13,083 nucleotides of DNA from the NCBI GenBank assembly GCA_017694215.1, contig JADIND010000167.1, positions 1-13,083 of the forward strand, read 5' to 3'. Positions 1 to 6,540 of this stretch are shown here, one piece after another. A model generated the notes under the pieces. It had not been told where the DNA came from and did no database searches. It saw nothing but the letters and a program-made list of their open reading frames with translations. How positions within the stretch are numbered: position 1 is the first letter of the stretch; every line of letters starts with the position of its first letter. This DNA is from Candidatus Scatousia excrementipullorum (GTDB lineage: Bacteria > Cyanobacteriota > Vampirovibrionia > Gastranaerophilales > Gastranaerophilaceae). The position numbers and the translations under genes are program-made.

Positions 1-1
1 A

Positions 2-1390
2 TGTATAAGAGATAACGGTTTGAAGCATGAAATTACAATTACAATGATGGAACTTCCGATTGGTTGTGAAGGTGCTCATGACGTTGCTTTTTACGAAAGA
101 GTTTTGAGAAATATTCTTGATGCCGGTATTCCTTTTGACAGTTTGGCATTTAAAGATGCTTCTGGAACATCTAACCCTAGAAAAGTTTATGAAACACTTA
201 AACGTACAAGAGAGATATTAGGTGATAGTGCTCATATAAGATTCCATTCTCATGAAACCGCAGGAACCGGATTGGCTGCTTATATGGCAGCACTTGACGG
301 AGGAGCTGACGGAATTGATTTATCTATGAAACCTGTATCCGGGGGTACTGCTCAGCCTGATATCGTTTCTATGTGGCATGCTGTTAAAGGGACTGATTAT
401 GATTTAGGAATTGACGTTGAAAAAATTCTTGAAACGGAAGAAATTTTTAAAGAATGTATGAAAGATTATTTCCTTCCTCCGGAGGCACTTTCAGTTAATC
501 CAATGATTATTCAGTCGCCTCTGCCGGGCGGTGCTTTGACTGCAAATACGCAGATGCTGAGAGATAACAATTTAATGGATAAATTTCCGGAAGTTGTTGC
601 TGCAATGAAAGAGGTTGTTATGAAAGGCGGCTTTGGTACTTCTGTTACACCTGTTTCGCAGTTCTATTTCCAGCAGGCATTTAATAATGTTATGTTTGGC
701 CCTTGGAAGAAAATTGCAGAAGGTTACGGAAAGATGGTTCTCGGTTATTTCGGAAAAACTCCGTGCGAGCCGGATGCAGAGGTCATTAAAGTTGCTTCGC
801 AGCAGTTAAATCTTCAGCCTACCACTGAGCTCGTTGTTGATTTAAATGATAAAGACGAATCAAAGGGTATAAAAGCTGCAACAAAACGCCTTGAGGATGC
901 CGGTTTGCCTGTTAATGACGAAAATATATTTATTTCTGCGGCATGCAAAGAAAAAGGTATTTTGTTCCTTGAAGGTAAAGGTACTATAGGTGTTAGAAAA
1001 AATGAAAAAACAGAAAGTACACCCAAAACAGATTCCTCAAACGGATATACGGTTACTGTTAACGGTAAAAAATATGCCGTTGCGATTGAAGGTAAAAAAG
1101 CTACAGTTAACGGAAAACTTTATGATATCGACATTAAAGACGGTATTGAGGCCGCTCATACATCAGAATCCGGTGAAGGAACTCCTGTTAAAGCCGCTTT
1201 ACCTGGTACTGTATTAAAAGTGCTTGTTTCAAACGGTGATACTATCTCTGAAGGTGATGTAATTGCCGTAATTGAAGCGATGAAGATGGAAACTGAAATC
1301 AAATCTCCTGTCGGAGGTACTGTAAAATCAGTTGAAATTGAGGCAGGCGACAAAGTTAAAACCGGTGATCTTCTGGTTACAGTCGGTTAG
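2..1390 (+). CDS. oadA: Oxaloacetate decarboxylase alpha subunit (biotin carboxyltransferase), 5'-truncated by window edge
   Basis: Carboxyltransferase subunit that moves the carboxyl group of oxaloacetate to biotin, giving pyruvate; the biotin is later decarboxylated by the beta subunit with Na+ export. The frame is open to the left edge, so the TTG at 20 is not a credible start and roughly the first 150 residues of a ~600-residue family member are missing. Visible parts, numbered from codon 20: the lysine motif FKDASG, the metal-binding HSH followed by ETAG, a PYC/OADA-type middle domain, a Lys/Thr/Ser-rich linker after about residue 330, and a C-terminal biotinyl domain with EAMKME, biotinyl lysine codon 1283-1285. 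The oadB gene follows 27 bases later, which favours oxaloacetate decarboxylase over pyruvate carboxylase subunit B. The missing N-terminus (RDxxQS region) cannot be checked here. Confidence 0.9.
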   Translation, partial: CIRDNGLKHEITITMMELPIGCEGAHDVAFYERVLRNILDAGIPFDSLAFKDASGTSNPRKVYETLKRTREILGDSAHIRFHSHETAGTGLAAYMAALDGGADGIDLSMKPVSGGTAQPDIVSMWHAVKGTDYDLGIDVEKILETEEIFKECMKDYFLPPEALSVNPMIIQSPLPGGALTANTQMLRDNNLMDKFPEVVAAMKEVVMKGGFGTSVTPVSQFYFQQAFNNVMFGPWKKIAEGYGKMVLGYFGKTPCEPDAEVIKVASQQLNLQPTTELVVDLNDKDESKGIKAATKRLEDAGLPVNDENIFISAACKEKGILFLEGKGTIGVRKNEKTESTPKTDSSNGYTVTVNGKKYAVAIEGKKATVNGKLYDIDIKDGIEAAHTSESGEGTPVKAALPGTVLKVLVSNGDTISEGDVIAVIEAMKMETEIKSPVGGTVKSVEIEAGDKVKTGDLLVTVG

Positions 1391-1417
1391 TACACATAAT
1401 TTGAAAAGGATGAAAAT

Positions 1418-2593
1418 ATGAATATTACAGAAAGTTTAATAAAATTATGGGGCTCAACCGGTATTGCAAACTTTATACAACCGGCTGATCCATCAATAAC
1501 AAGCGGGTTTGAACAATTTTTACACCAGTTCGGCTCCCCTATAATGCTTGTGATTTGCTGTTTTTTATTGTGGTTAGGCATCAAAAAACAATTTGAGCCG
1601 TTATTGCTTGTGCCTATCGCGTTCGGAGGTTTGCTATCAAATATTCCCGTTGCGGATATCGCAGGTCCGAACGGATTTTTAGGAATTATTTATGACGCCG
1701 GTATTCATAAAGGATTGTTCCCGTTAATTATCTTTATGGGTGTCGGAGCTATGACTGATTTCGGTCCGCTTATTGCCAATCCTAAAACAGCTCTTCTTGG
1801 AGGTGCCGCTCAATTCGGAATTTTTGGTGCATTACTTCTCGCTCTTTGCTGTTTTGGGTTTACACTTCCGCAGTCGGGTGCTATCGGTATTATCGGCGGG
1901 GCTGACGGGCCTACTTCTATTTATGTAACTACGAAACTCGCTCCGGAATTGCTAGGAGCTATCGCTGTAGCCGCATATTCGTATATGGCACTTGTTCCGG
2001 TTATTCAGCCGCCTATTATGAAGCTTTTAACAACTGAAGCTGAAAGAAAAATTGAAATGAAACAGCTTAGGGAAGTTTCAAAGCGTGAAAAAATAATATT
2101 TCCTCTGGTTGTATTGGGAATGTGTATAATATTTTTGCCTGATGCCTGTCCTCTTGTAGGTGCTTTGACTTTTGGAAATCTTTGTAAAGAATGCGGCGTC
2201 GTTGAAAGACTCTCCGATACAATGCAGAATGCGTTGATTAATATTGTCACAATATTTCTTGGCTTATCTGTCGGTTCAAAATTGTCAGCATCTCAGTTCC
2301 TGACAACTCAGACCCTGTTTATTCTGGTACTTGGTATTGTGGCATTTAGTTTGGCTACGGCTGGTGGTGTAATATTTGCTAAAATTATGAACTTATTCTC
2401 AAAAGAAAAAATAAATCCGCTTATAGGTTCTGCAGGTGTGTCTGCTGTTCCAATGGCTGCAAGAGTTTCTAATAAGGTAGGACTTGAGGCGAACCCGCAA
2501 AATTATCTGCTTATGCATGCAATGGGGCCAAATGTTGCAGGCGTAATCGGTTCTGCTGTTGCTGCCGGGATTTTACTCGCTCTTTGCAAATAA
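1418..2593 (+). CDS. oadB: Na+-pumping oxaloacetate decarboxylase beta subunit
   Basis: Integral membrane subunit that decarboxylates carboxybiotin and couples this to Na+ export. The 391-residue product is hydrophobic through most of its length with many membrane segments. Family hallmarks are GVGAMTDFGPLIANPKT in the first half, GGADGPTSIY at residues 160-169 (the conserved region whose aspartate, here Asp163, is expected to take part in Na+ translocation), and a C-terminal SAVPMAARV / HAMGPNVAGVIGSA stretch. Length is close to the smaller members of the family. The ATG has AAAGGA about 9 bases upstream and lies 27 bases after oadA, so the two are co-transcribed. No gamma subunit gene is seen downstream; a terminator follows directly, so any oadG must be upstream of the window or elsewhere. 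Confidence 0.95.
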   Translation: MNITESLIKLWGSTGIANFIQPADPSITSGFEQFLHQFGSPIMLVICCFLLWLGIKKQFEPLLLVPIAFGGLLSNIPVADIAGPNGFLGIIYDAGIHKGLFPLIIFMGVGAMTDFGPLIANPKTALLGGAAQFGIFGALLLALCCFGFTLPQSGAIGIIGGADGPTSIYVTTKLAPELLGAIAVAAYSYMALVPVIQPPIMKLLTTEAERKIEMKQLREVSKREKIIFPLVVLGMCIIFLPDACPLVGALTFGNLCKECGVVERLSDTMQNALINIVTIFLGLSVGSKLSASQFLTTQTLFILVLGIVAFSLATAGGVIFAKIMNLFSKEKINPLIGSAGVSAVPMAARVSNKVGLEANPQNYLLMHAMGPNVAGVIGSAVAAGILLALCK

Positions 2594-2604
2594 TCATTCT
2601 TGAT

Positions 2605-2634
2605 AAAAAGCGGCCGTAAATCCGGTCGCTTTTT
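2605..2634 (+). terminator. Intrinsic terminator of the oadAB operon
   Basis: Left arm AAAAAGCGGCCG and right arm CGGTCGCTTTTT pair over 12 positions, including one G-U pair, around a 6-base loop (TAAATC). The right arm ends in a T run. It starts 12 bases after the oadB stop codon. Because the A and T runs mirror each other it could also work on the opposite strand, but no gene converges on it. Confidence 0.88.
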
Positions 2635-2699
2635 ATAGAATTTATTTTTCAGTTTTTATTAAATTTTATTTTATTTATGATTTTTTCTCTCAATTCAGG

Positions 2700-2705
2700 T
2701 ATAAT
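2700..2705 (+). promoter_or_regulatory. -10 box (TATAAT) upstream of glgC
   Basis: A consensus TATAAT lies 35 bases before the glgC ATG, just after the oadAB terminator, which requires a new promoter for glgC. No good -35 hexamer is seen at 16-18 bases upstream in the T-rich flank. The block GGTATAATTTAA recurs exactly at 6527-6538. Confidence 0.55.
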
Positions 2706-2740
2706 TTAATAAAAGAGTTTAAATTTAGAAGGGGAATAAC

Positions 2741-3976
2741 ATGTCGGTTGATGATGCATTGGTAATGATTTTGGCAGGCGGTGAAGGAAAAAGGTTATAT
2801 CCTTTGACGAAAGACAGGGCAAAACCTGCGGTTCCGTTTGCCGGAAGATACAGAATTATTGATTTTGTACTTAATAATTTTATAAATTCAGGATTTTATA
2901 AAATTAAAGTTTTAACCCAGTATAAGTCCGATTCTCTCAACAAGCATATAACAAGAGGCTGGGCATTGTCTCCGTTTTTAAATCAATATGTTGATTTAGC
3001 ACCCGCTCAGATGAGAACAGGTGTTGACTGGTACAGAGGAACTGCAGACGCGATTTATCAAAATATTTTTCATATAACAGATGAAGATCCTGATTATGTT
3101 TGTATATTTGGCGGTGACCATATTTATAAAATGGATGTTTCGCAGATGCTTGATTTTCATAAGGAAAAAGGAGCTGATTTATCTATTTCCGCTATTCCTA
3201 TACCTATTGATGAAGCCTCTGAATTCGGAATAATTGAAGTGGATGATGATTGGAGACTTACTAATTTTATTGAAAAACCTAAAGATAAGCCGAAATCTAT
3301 TCCGGGAAATCCTGATATGTGTCTTGCTTCAATGGGAAATTATATTTTCAACAAGGATGTTTTACTAAACGCTCTTGATGAGGATTTTCAAATAAAAAAT
3401 TCGAGTCATGATTTTGGAAAAAATGTTATTCCAATGCTTTTAAATGAAGGTAAACGAATTTTTATCTATAACTTTGCAGATAATGAATTTCCGGGTATTA
3501 CGGATGCGGAACGCGGATACTGGCGTGATGTCGGAAGTATTGACGCATACTGGCAGGCAAATATGGATTTGTTGTATGCAAACCCTGAATTGAATCTTTA
3601 TTCTAAAGAATGGCCTATAAGAACTTTTAATTACAATTACCCTCCTGCAAAATTTATCTGGCAGGAAGGTGACAGGGTTGGTATGGCTACAAACTCCATG
3701 GTATCCGAGGGTTGTATTGTTTCAGGTGGAAGTATTTCAAAATGCGTTCTTTCTCCTGAAGTCAGAGTTAACAGCTACTCTCAAGTGTATGAAAGTATAC
3801 TCATGGAAAATGTTGAAGTCGGTCGCTACTCAAGGATTAAGCGTGCAATTATTGATAAAAATGTCAAAATTCCGCCAAATACAAGAATAGGCTATAACAA
3901 AGAGGATGATCTGAAAAGAGGCTTTCATGTTTCGCCTAACGGTGTGACCGTCGTGCCTAAAGGTGCAATTCTTTAA
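2741..3976 (+). CDS. glgC: Glucose-1-phosphate adenylyltransferase (ADP-glucose pyrophosphorylase)
   Basis: Makes ADP-glucose and pyrophosphate from glucose-1-phosphate and ATP, the committed step of bacterial glycogen synthesis. The nucleotidyltransferase domain carries AGGEGKRLYPLTKDRAKPAVP (residues 12-32), GTADAIYQN (100-108), GGDHIYKMD (124-132), FIEKP (176-180), SMGNYIF (from 197), DFGKNVIP (214-221) and YWRDVGS; the C-terminal third has the left-handed beta-helix hexapeptide pattern (VEVGRYSRIKRAIID). At 411 residues it is slightly shorter than the ~430 of E. coli GlgC, which it resembles more than plant or cyanobacterial forms in segments such as VDL.PAQ and WYRGTADA. At the position of the E. 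coli activator-binding Lys39 (GGKFRIIDF) it has Arg36 (AGRYRIIDF), so control by fructose-1,6-bisphosphate may differ; this is from remembered alignment. SD GAAGGGG at 2728-2734 supports the ATG. Confidence 0.96.
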   Translation: MSVDDALVMILAGGEGKRLYPLTKDRAKPAVPFAGRYRIIDFVLNNFINSGFYKIKVLTQYKSDSLNKHITRGWALSPFLNQYVDLAPAQMRTGVDWYRGTADAIYQNIFHITDEDPDYVCIFGGDHIYKMDVSQMLDFHKEKGADLSISAIPIPIDEASEFGIIEVDDDWRLTNFIEKPKDKPKSIPGNPDMCLASMGNYIFNKDVLLNALDEDFQIKNSSHDFGKNVIPMLLNEGKRIFIYNFADNEFPGITDAERGYWRDVGSIDAYWQANMDLLYANPELNLYSKEWPIRTFNYNYPPAKFIWQEGDRVGMATNSMVSEGCIVSGGSISKCVLSPEVRVNSYSQVYESILMENVEVGRYSRIKRAIIDKNVKIPPNTRIGYNKEDDLKRGFHVSPNGVTVVPKGAIL

Positions 3977-4017
3977 TATTTGAATTTTATTTTGTTTGTA
4001 TTACTATTACGGATGCA

Positions 4018-4060
4018 CTCAAATTTTGTAAATTTTTCTTAAAAAATCCGAAATTTTGAG
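4018..4060. repeat. AT-rich inverted repeat downstream of glgC
   Basis: CTCAAATTTT at 4018-4027 can pair with AAATTTTGAG at 4051-4060, nine of ten positions, around a 23-base A/T-rich loop. It sits in the 126-base gap between glgC and the next gene. There is no GC-rich stem or T run after it on the + strand, so it is a weak terminator candidate at best, or part of a regulatory region for the next gene. Nothing else is recognisable in this gap. Confidence 0.3.
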
Positions 4061-4102
4061 CAATTTTAGGCCTTTACAATCTTTATAGACTTGGGTAGAA
4101 AT

Positions 4103-4633
4103 ATGGTATCTGTAAGTTCAGTAAACAATATAATATCGGCTGTTAGTTCAGGCGTTAAGAAACCGAATGTGTTTAAACGTCTGTATAATTCGCTGCCAAA
4201 TTGGGAGCTGGCTTCAGATAAACTTTTAACTCACGTTGAAAATTTCGGTAAAAAATGTACTTCAGCCCATCAGAGAGGTATCCTTGGTGCAACGGCATTG
4301 CTTACACAGCCGTTCATTGATGCAAAAAATAAAGATGTTGATGATAAAACTCGAAAATATTCCGTTGCAAGAACCATTGCAAAAATTATTGCCGGTACTA
4401 TGACAGGTGTAGCTATTCGCTATGGATGTATAAAGGCTATGAACTGGAAACCGTTTTTACCTTCAAGATGGCAATCTTTAACAAAGGATGTTCAAGATCA
4501 ATACAAAAACGCAATGGGAACTATTGTTTCTCTTGTTGTTATGCTATTTACAAACTTTCTGATTGACGCTCCTCTGACAAAATTTTTAACAAATGTCATG
4601 ACACAAAATTCGCATGAAGGAGATAAAAAATGA
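4103..4633 (+). CDS. Uncharacterised protein with hydrophobic segments (first of a coupled pair)
   Basis: I do not recognise this 176-residue protein. It has a basic N-terminal half (PNVFKRLYNS, ENFGKKCTSAHQRG), then a hydrophobic segment at about 88-108 (ARTIAKIIAGTMTGVAIRYG) and a second one at about 137-157 (GTIVSLVVMLFTNFLIDAPL), both long enough to span or lie in the membrane. There is no signal peptide and no catalytic motif that I can name. The ATG at 4103 is preferred: a weak GGG lies 7 bases upstream. A TTG at 4091 in the same frame would add four residues but has no ribosome site. Its stop codon overlaps the next start as ATGA, so the pair is translationally coupled. It is probably a lineage-restricted family, since nothing in it recalls a broad one; that is inference. 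Confidence 0.75.
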   Translation: MVSVSSVNNIISAVSSGVKKPNVFKRLYNSLPNWELASDKLLTHVENFGKKCTSAHQRGILGATALLTQPFIDAKNKDVDDKTRKYSVARTIAKIIAGTMTGVAIRYGCIKAMNWKPFLPSRWQSLTKDVQDQYKNAMGTIVSLVVMLFTNFLIDAPLTKFLTNVMTQNSHEGDKK

Positions 4634-5295
4634 AAACTCCTCAATTTGTAGATGACATTTTTAAATATCTTTCCAAAAAAGGAACTTCTTTTAAAGATAC
4701 TGTTTTAAAAAAATACGGAGAACAGCCGGGGACAATGCTTGTTCATACCGGAGTTCTCGGTTGGATTCTCTCATCACTTGCCCAAGTTGCTGCAGTTGCA
4801 TTTAACGACAAAATTCCGGCAGAGCAGAAAGTATTTCTTATTCCGCAGGAAATAGCTGATGCGGCTACAAATATTATTTCTTTTTATGCTGTCACGCAAT
4901 CTCTGAAATCTCTCGGGTCTAAACTTGTCAAAACGGGAAAATTGAAAAATGTTAAAATTTCAAAATTTTTAGACAGTGTAGATGGGCTTGATAAGTCGAA
5001 AATCGGAACATGGGATTTTGATATTACAAAACTTAAAGGTTACAAAGAAAATATAAAAACTGATTTTGTTGATTTTAAAAACGGTGTAGATGTTTATGCA
5101 GGGCTTGCGGGTTCTATTCTGTCCTGCAATATAATAACACCGATTATAAGAAACAAATATGCCTCAGAGCGGCAGAAAGATGTTCTGGCAAAAATGAATG
5201 CTGATAAAATGAAATATTTGCAGGCTCCTCGTGGAATTTCAATGTCTGATTATTTACAAAAAGTTTATGTGAAACATTCTGATTTAAAAGTTTAG
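4630..5295 (+). CDS. Uncharacterised protein with hydrophobic segments (second of a coupled pair)
   Basis: A 221-residue protein that I do not recognise. Hydrophobic segments lie at about 34-57 (TMLVHTGVLGWILSSLAQV) and about 167-188 (YAGLAGSILSCNIITPII), with a moderately apolar helix at about 78-97 (ADAATNIISFYAVTQSL). Between them is a Lys/Asp-rich region (120-160), presumably outside the membrane. The start is firm: AAGGAG at 4617-4622, seven bases before ATG, and a 4-base ATGA overlap with the preceding gene. The N-terminal hydrophobic block has a loosely similar layout to the first gene (H..GILGA...L.Q in one, HTGVLGW...LAQ in the other), so the two could be distant paralogues; this is by eye only. 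The 3' end overlaps the convergent anti-sigma gene by 12 bases. Confidence 0.78.
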   Translation: MKTPQFVDDIFKYLSKKGTSFKDTVLKKYGEQPGTMLVHTGVLGWILSSLAQVAAVAFNDKIPAEQKVFLIPQEIADAATNIISFYAVTQSLKSLGSKLVKTGKLKNVKISKFLDSVDGLDKSKIGTWDFDITKLKGYKENIKTDFVDFKNGVDVYAGLAGSILSCNIITPIIRNKYASERQKDVLAKMNADKMKYLQAPRGISMSDYLQKVYVKHSDLKV

Positions 5296-5829
5296 CATAT
5301 TTATTAATCCGATTACAACAATAAGAGCAGCCGTAAATATTCCTGCAATTTTGTAAAATGGATTAATTCTTTTTTTATTTCGGTCAGATCTGATTTGTTC
5401 AAGTGTTTTTTTTGAAAAATCATATTTTAATTCATTTTTTGTACGGTTGAATGAGGAATTTAAAAGCTGTTTAAATGAATAAAAATCTTCAAGGTCTTTT
5501 CTTGCAAGAGGATTTGAGATTGCTATTTTTTTTATTTTTAAATTTTCATTATCAGATAATTCATTATCAATGTAAGCGGATAAATTTGCTTTAAATCTCT
5601 GATATTGAGGATTATTATATTGTTCGGTATCTTCCTCCTCCTCTGTTATTTTTGTTTTAATTTCCTGGAAATTTTCAAGAATTCTGCGAAGTTTCATATA
5701 TTTTTCCATGCAATGAGGGCATATGTTAAGGTGTTCCTGTACACATTTACTTAAATCCCGGTCTAACTTATTTTCAATGTAAAATGTCAGAAGCGTAATA
5801 ACCTGATTACAGTTTAATTTATTTTGCAT
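5284..5829 (-). CDS. Anti-sigma factor, zinc-finger type with C-terminal membrane anchor
   Basis: Likely holds the adjacent ECF sigma factor inactive. The first 45 residues form a zinc anti-sigma-like (zf-HC2) domain: Cys7, Cys29 and the signature His33-x3-Cys37-x2-Cys40. Residues 60-70 are a glutamate-rich stretch (TEEEEDTEQ). Residues 78-127 look like a second, cysteine-free copy of the fold (LSAYIDNELSDNE). A single membrane helix occupies about 159-180 and the protein ends one residue later, so there is essentially no part outside the membrane. The true start is the ATG at 5829, preceded by AAAGGAGG; an in-frame TTG at 5844 would put that ribosome site inside the coding region. It lies 11 bases downstream of the sigma gene, the usual sigma/anti-sigma order. 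The family call is firm; partner specificity is inferred from position. Confidence 0.87.
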   Translation of the reverse strand: MQNKLNCNQVITLLTFYIENKLDRDLSKCVQEHLNICPHCMEKYMKLRRILENFQEIKTKITEEEEDTEQYNNPQYQRFKANLSAYIDNELSDNENLKIKKIAISNPLARKDLEDFYSFKQLLNSSFNRTKNELKYDFSKKTLEQIRSDRNKKRINPFYKIAGIFTAALIVVIGLINMLNF

Positions 5830-5840
5830 TTGTCCTCCTT

Positions 5841-6440
5841 TCAAATATATGCTTTTAACCCGTTTTGCAGTTTTAGTCTTGCTCTTGAAATTCTTGATTT
5901 TACAGTCCCTACACTGGAATTTGTTGCACGGGCTATTTCTTCATAGCTTAAACCCTGAAGTTCTCTCAAGACTATTGCAACCCTAAAAGGCTCTGGTAGT
6001 TCTTTTATTTCTTTCTTTATTATTTCTTCCATTTCGGCGGTTATACATTTTTCCGGAGGCTTACATTTTTTATCAGGAAGAATTGATTTTAATGAAAAAT
6101 TAGTATCTTCATCTGATTCTTCATCAATAGAGATAATATCAGGTTTTCTGGAATTTTTTCTCAATTCATCATAGAAAAGATTTGTGACGATTTGGTTTAA
6201 CCAGCTTTTAAAATGCTTTGGGTTTTTTAGTGACTGAATATTTTTAGCAACCCTCAGCAGTGCTTCCTGAGTCAGGTCAGCTATATTTTCCCGCTTCCTG
6301 GAAAGATAAGAAAATGTTGCAAATATATTTTTTTGCTCCCTTTTAATCAATTCTTCCAGAGCCTTAAAATCATTCTGCTGCGACAAAACCACAAGTTCTT
6401 CAATAGTCATTTTTTTATATTGCAATTTATTCGCAGACAT
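5841..6440 (-). CDS. ECF-type RNA polymerase sigma-70 family sigma factor
   Basis: A 199-residue two-domain sigma factor that would direct RNA polymerase to a stress or envelope regulon. Region 2 covers about residues 25-97, with IADLTQEALLRVAKNI and FKSWLNQIVTNLFYDELRK. A charged linker (DEESDEDTN) joins it to region 4 at about 148-192, with LPEPFRVAIVLRELQGLSYE and a helix-turn-helix ending in SSVGTVKSRISRARLKL. The ATG at 6440 has AAGGAG seven bases upstream, and that site is the 3' arm of a 7-bp hairpin (6449-6469). The anti-sigma gene follows directly. leuC lies upstream on the same strand with a 100-base gap, so the sigma gene may have its own promoter. I cannot assign an ECF group or target regulon from this sequence. 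Confidence 0.94.
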   Translation of the reverse strand: MSANKLQYKKMTIEELVVLSQQNDFKALEELIKREQKNIFATFSYLSRKRENIADLTQEALLRVAKNIQSLKNPKHFKSWLNQIVTNLFYDELRKNSRKPDIISIDEESDEDTNFSLKSILPDKKCKPPEKCITAEMEEIIKKEIKELPEPFRVAIVLRELQGLSYEEIARATNSSVGTVKSRISRARLKLQNGLKAYI

Positions 6441-6448
6441 GCCAAATC

Positions 6449-6469
6449 TCCTTACTCCAATGGTAAGGA
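6449..6469 (-). promoter_or_regulatory. Shine-Dalgarno-sequestering hairpin in the sigma factor leader
   Basis: Read on the - strand, TCCTTAC (6469-6463) pairs perfectly with GTAAGGA (6455-6449) around a 7-base loop CATTGGA. The 3' arm contains most of the ribosome site AAGGAG (6453-6448) of the sigma gene, so the folded RNA would hide it. A 7-bp stem with three G-C pairs is of modest stability and could open with temperature or by a bound factor. Function is inferred; the pairing is directly visible. Confidence 0.6.
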
Positions 6470-6485
6470 ATTTTTAAAACAAATT

Positions 6486-6498
6486 GTTTAGACTAAAC
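6486..6498. promoter_or_regulatory. Perfect 13-bp palindrome, possible operator of the sigma gene
   Basis: GTTTAG and CTAAAC are perfect inverted arms around one base (GTTTAGACTAAAC), 46-58 bases upstream of the sigma ATG. On the - strand it lies downstream of a TTGCAC and TATAGT-like sequence and upstream of AACAAT, so it overlaps or adjoins any promoter in this gap. No ECF-type GGAAC -35 is visible. Which protein binds it is unknown. Confidence 0.4.
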
Positions 6499-6525
6499 TA
6501 TACCGTGCAAGGGTAATATTATTTC

Positions 6526-6534
6526 TGGTATAAT
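6526..6534 (+). promoter_or_regulatory. Extended -10 promoter (TGGTATAAT) pointing antisense into leuC
   Basis: TGGTATAAT is a perfect extended -10 element on the + strand, with transcription expected to begin about 6541, at the leuC stop codon and antisense to it. The block GGTATAATTTAA is identical to the one before glgC. No good -35 is seen, which extended -10 promoters can tolerate. There is no + strand gene downstream for over 2 kb, so it may be fortuitous. Confidence 0.3.
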
Positions 6535-6540
6535 TTAAAA

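Noticed and set aside
20..22. TTG as start of oadA
   Set aside because: The frame is open to the window edge and the protein would lack the first part of a conserved domain; the gene is simply cut by the window.
5830..5844. TTG start adding MKGGQ to the anti-sigma factor
   Set aside because: Those codons are the AAAGGAGG ribosome site of the ATG at 5829.
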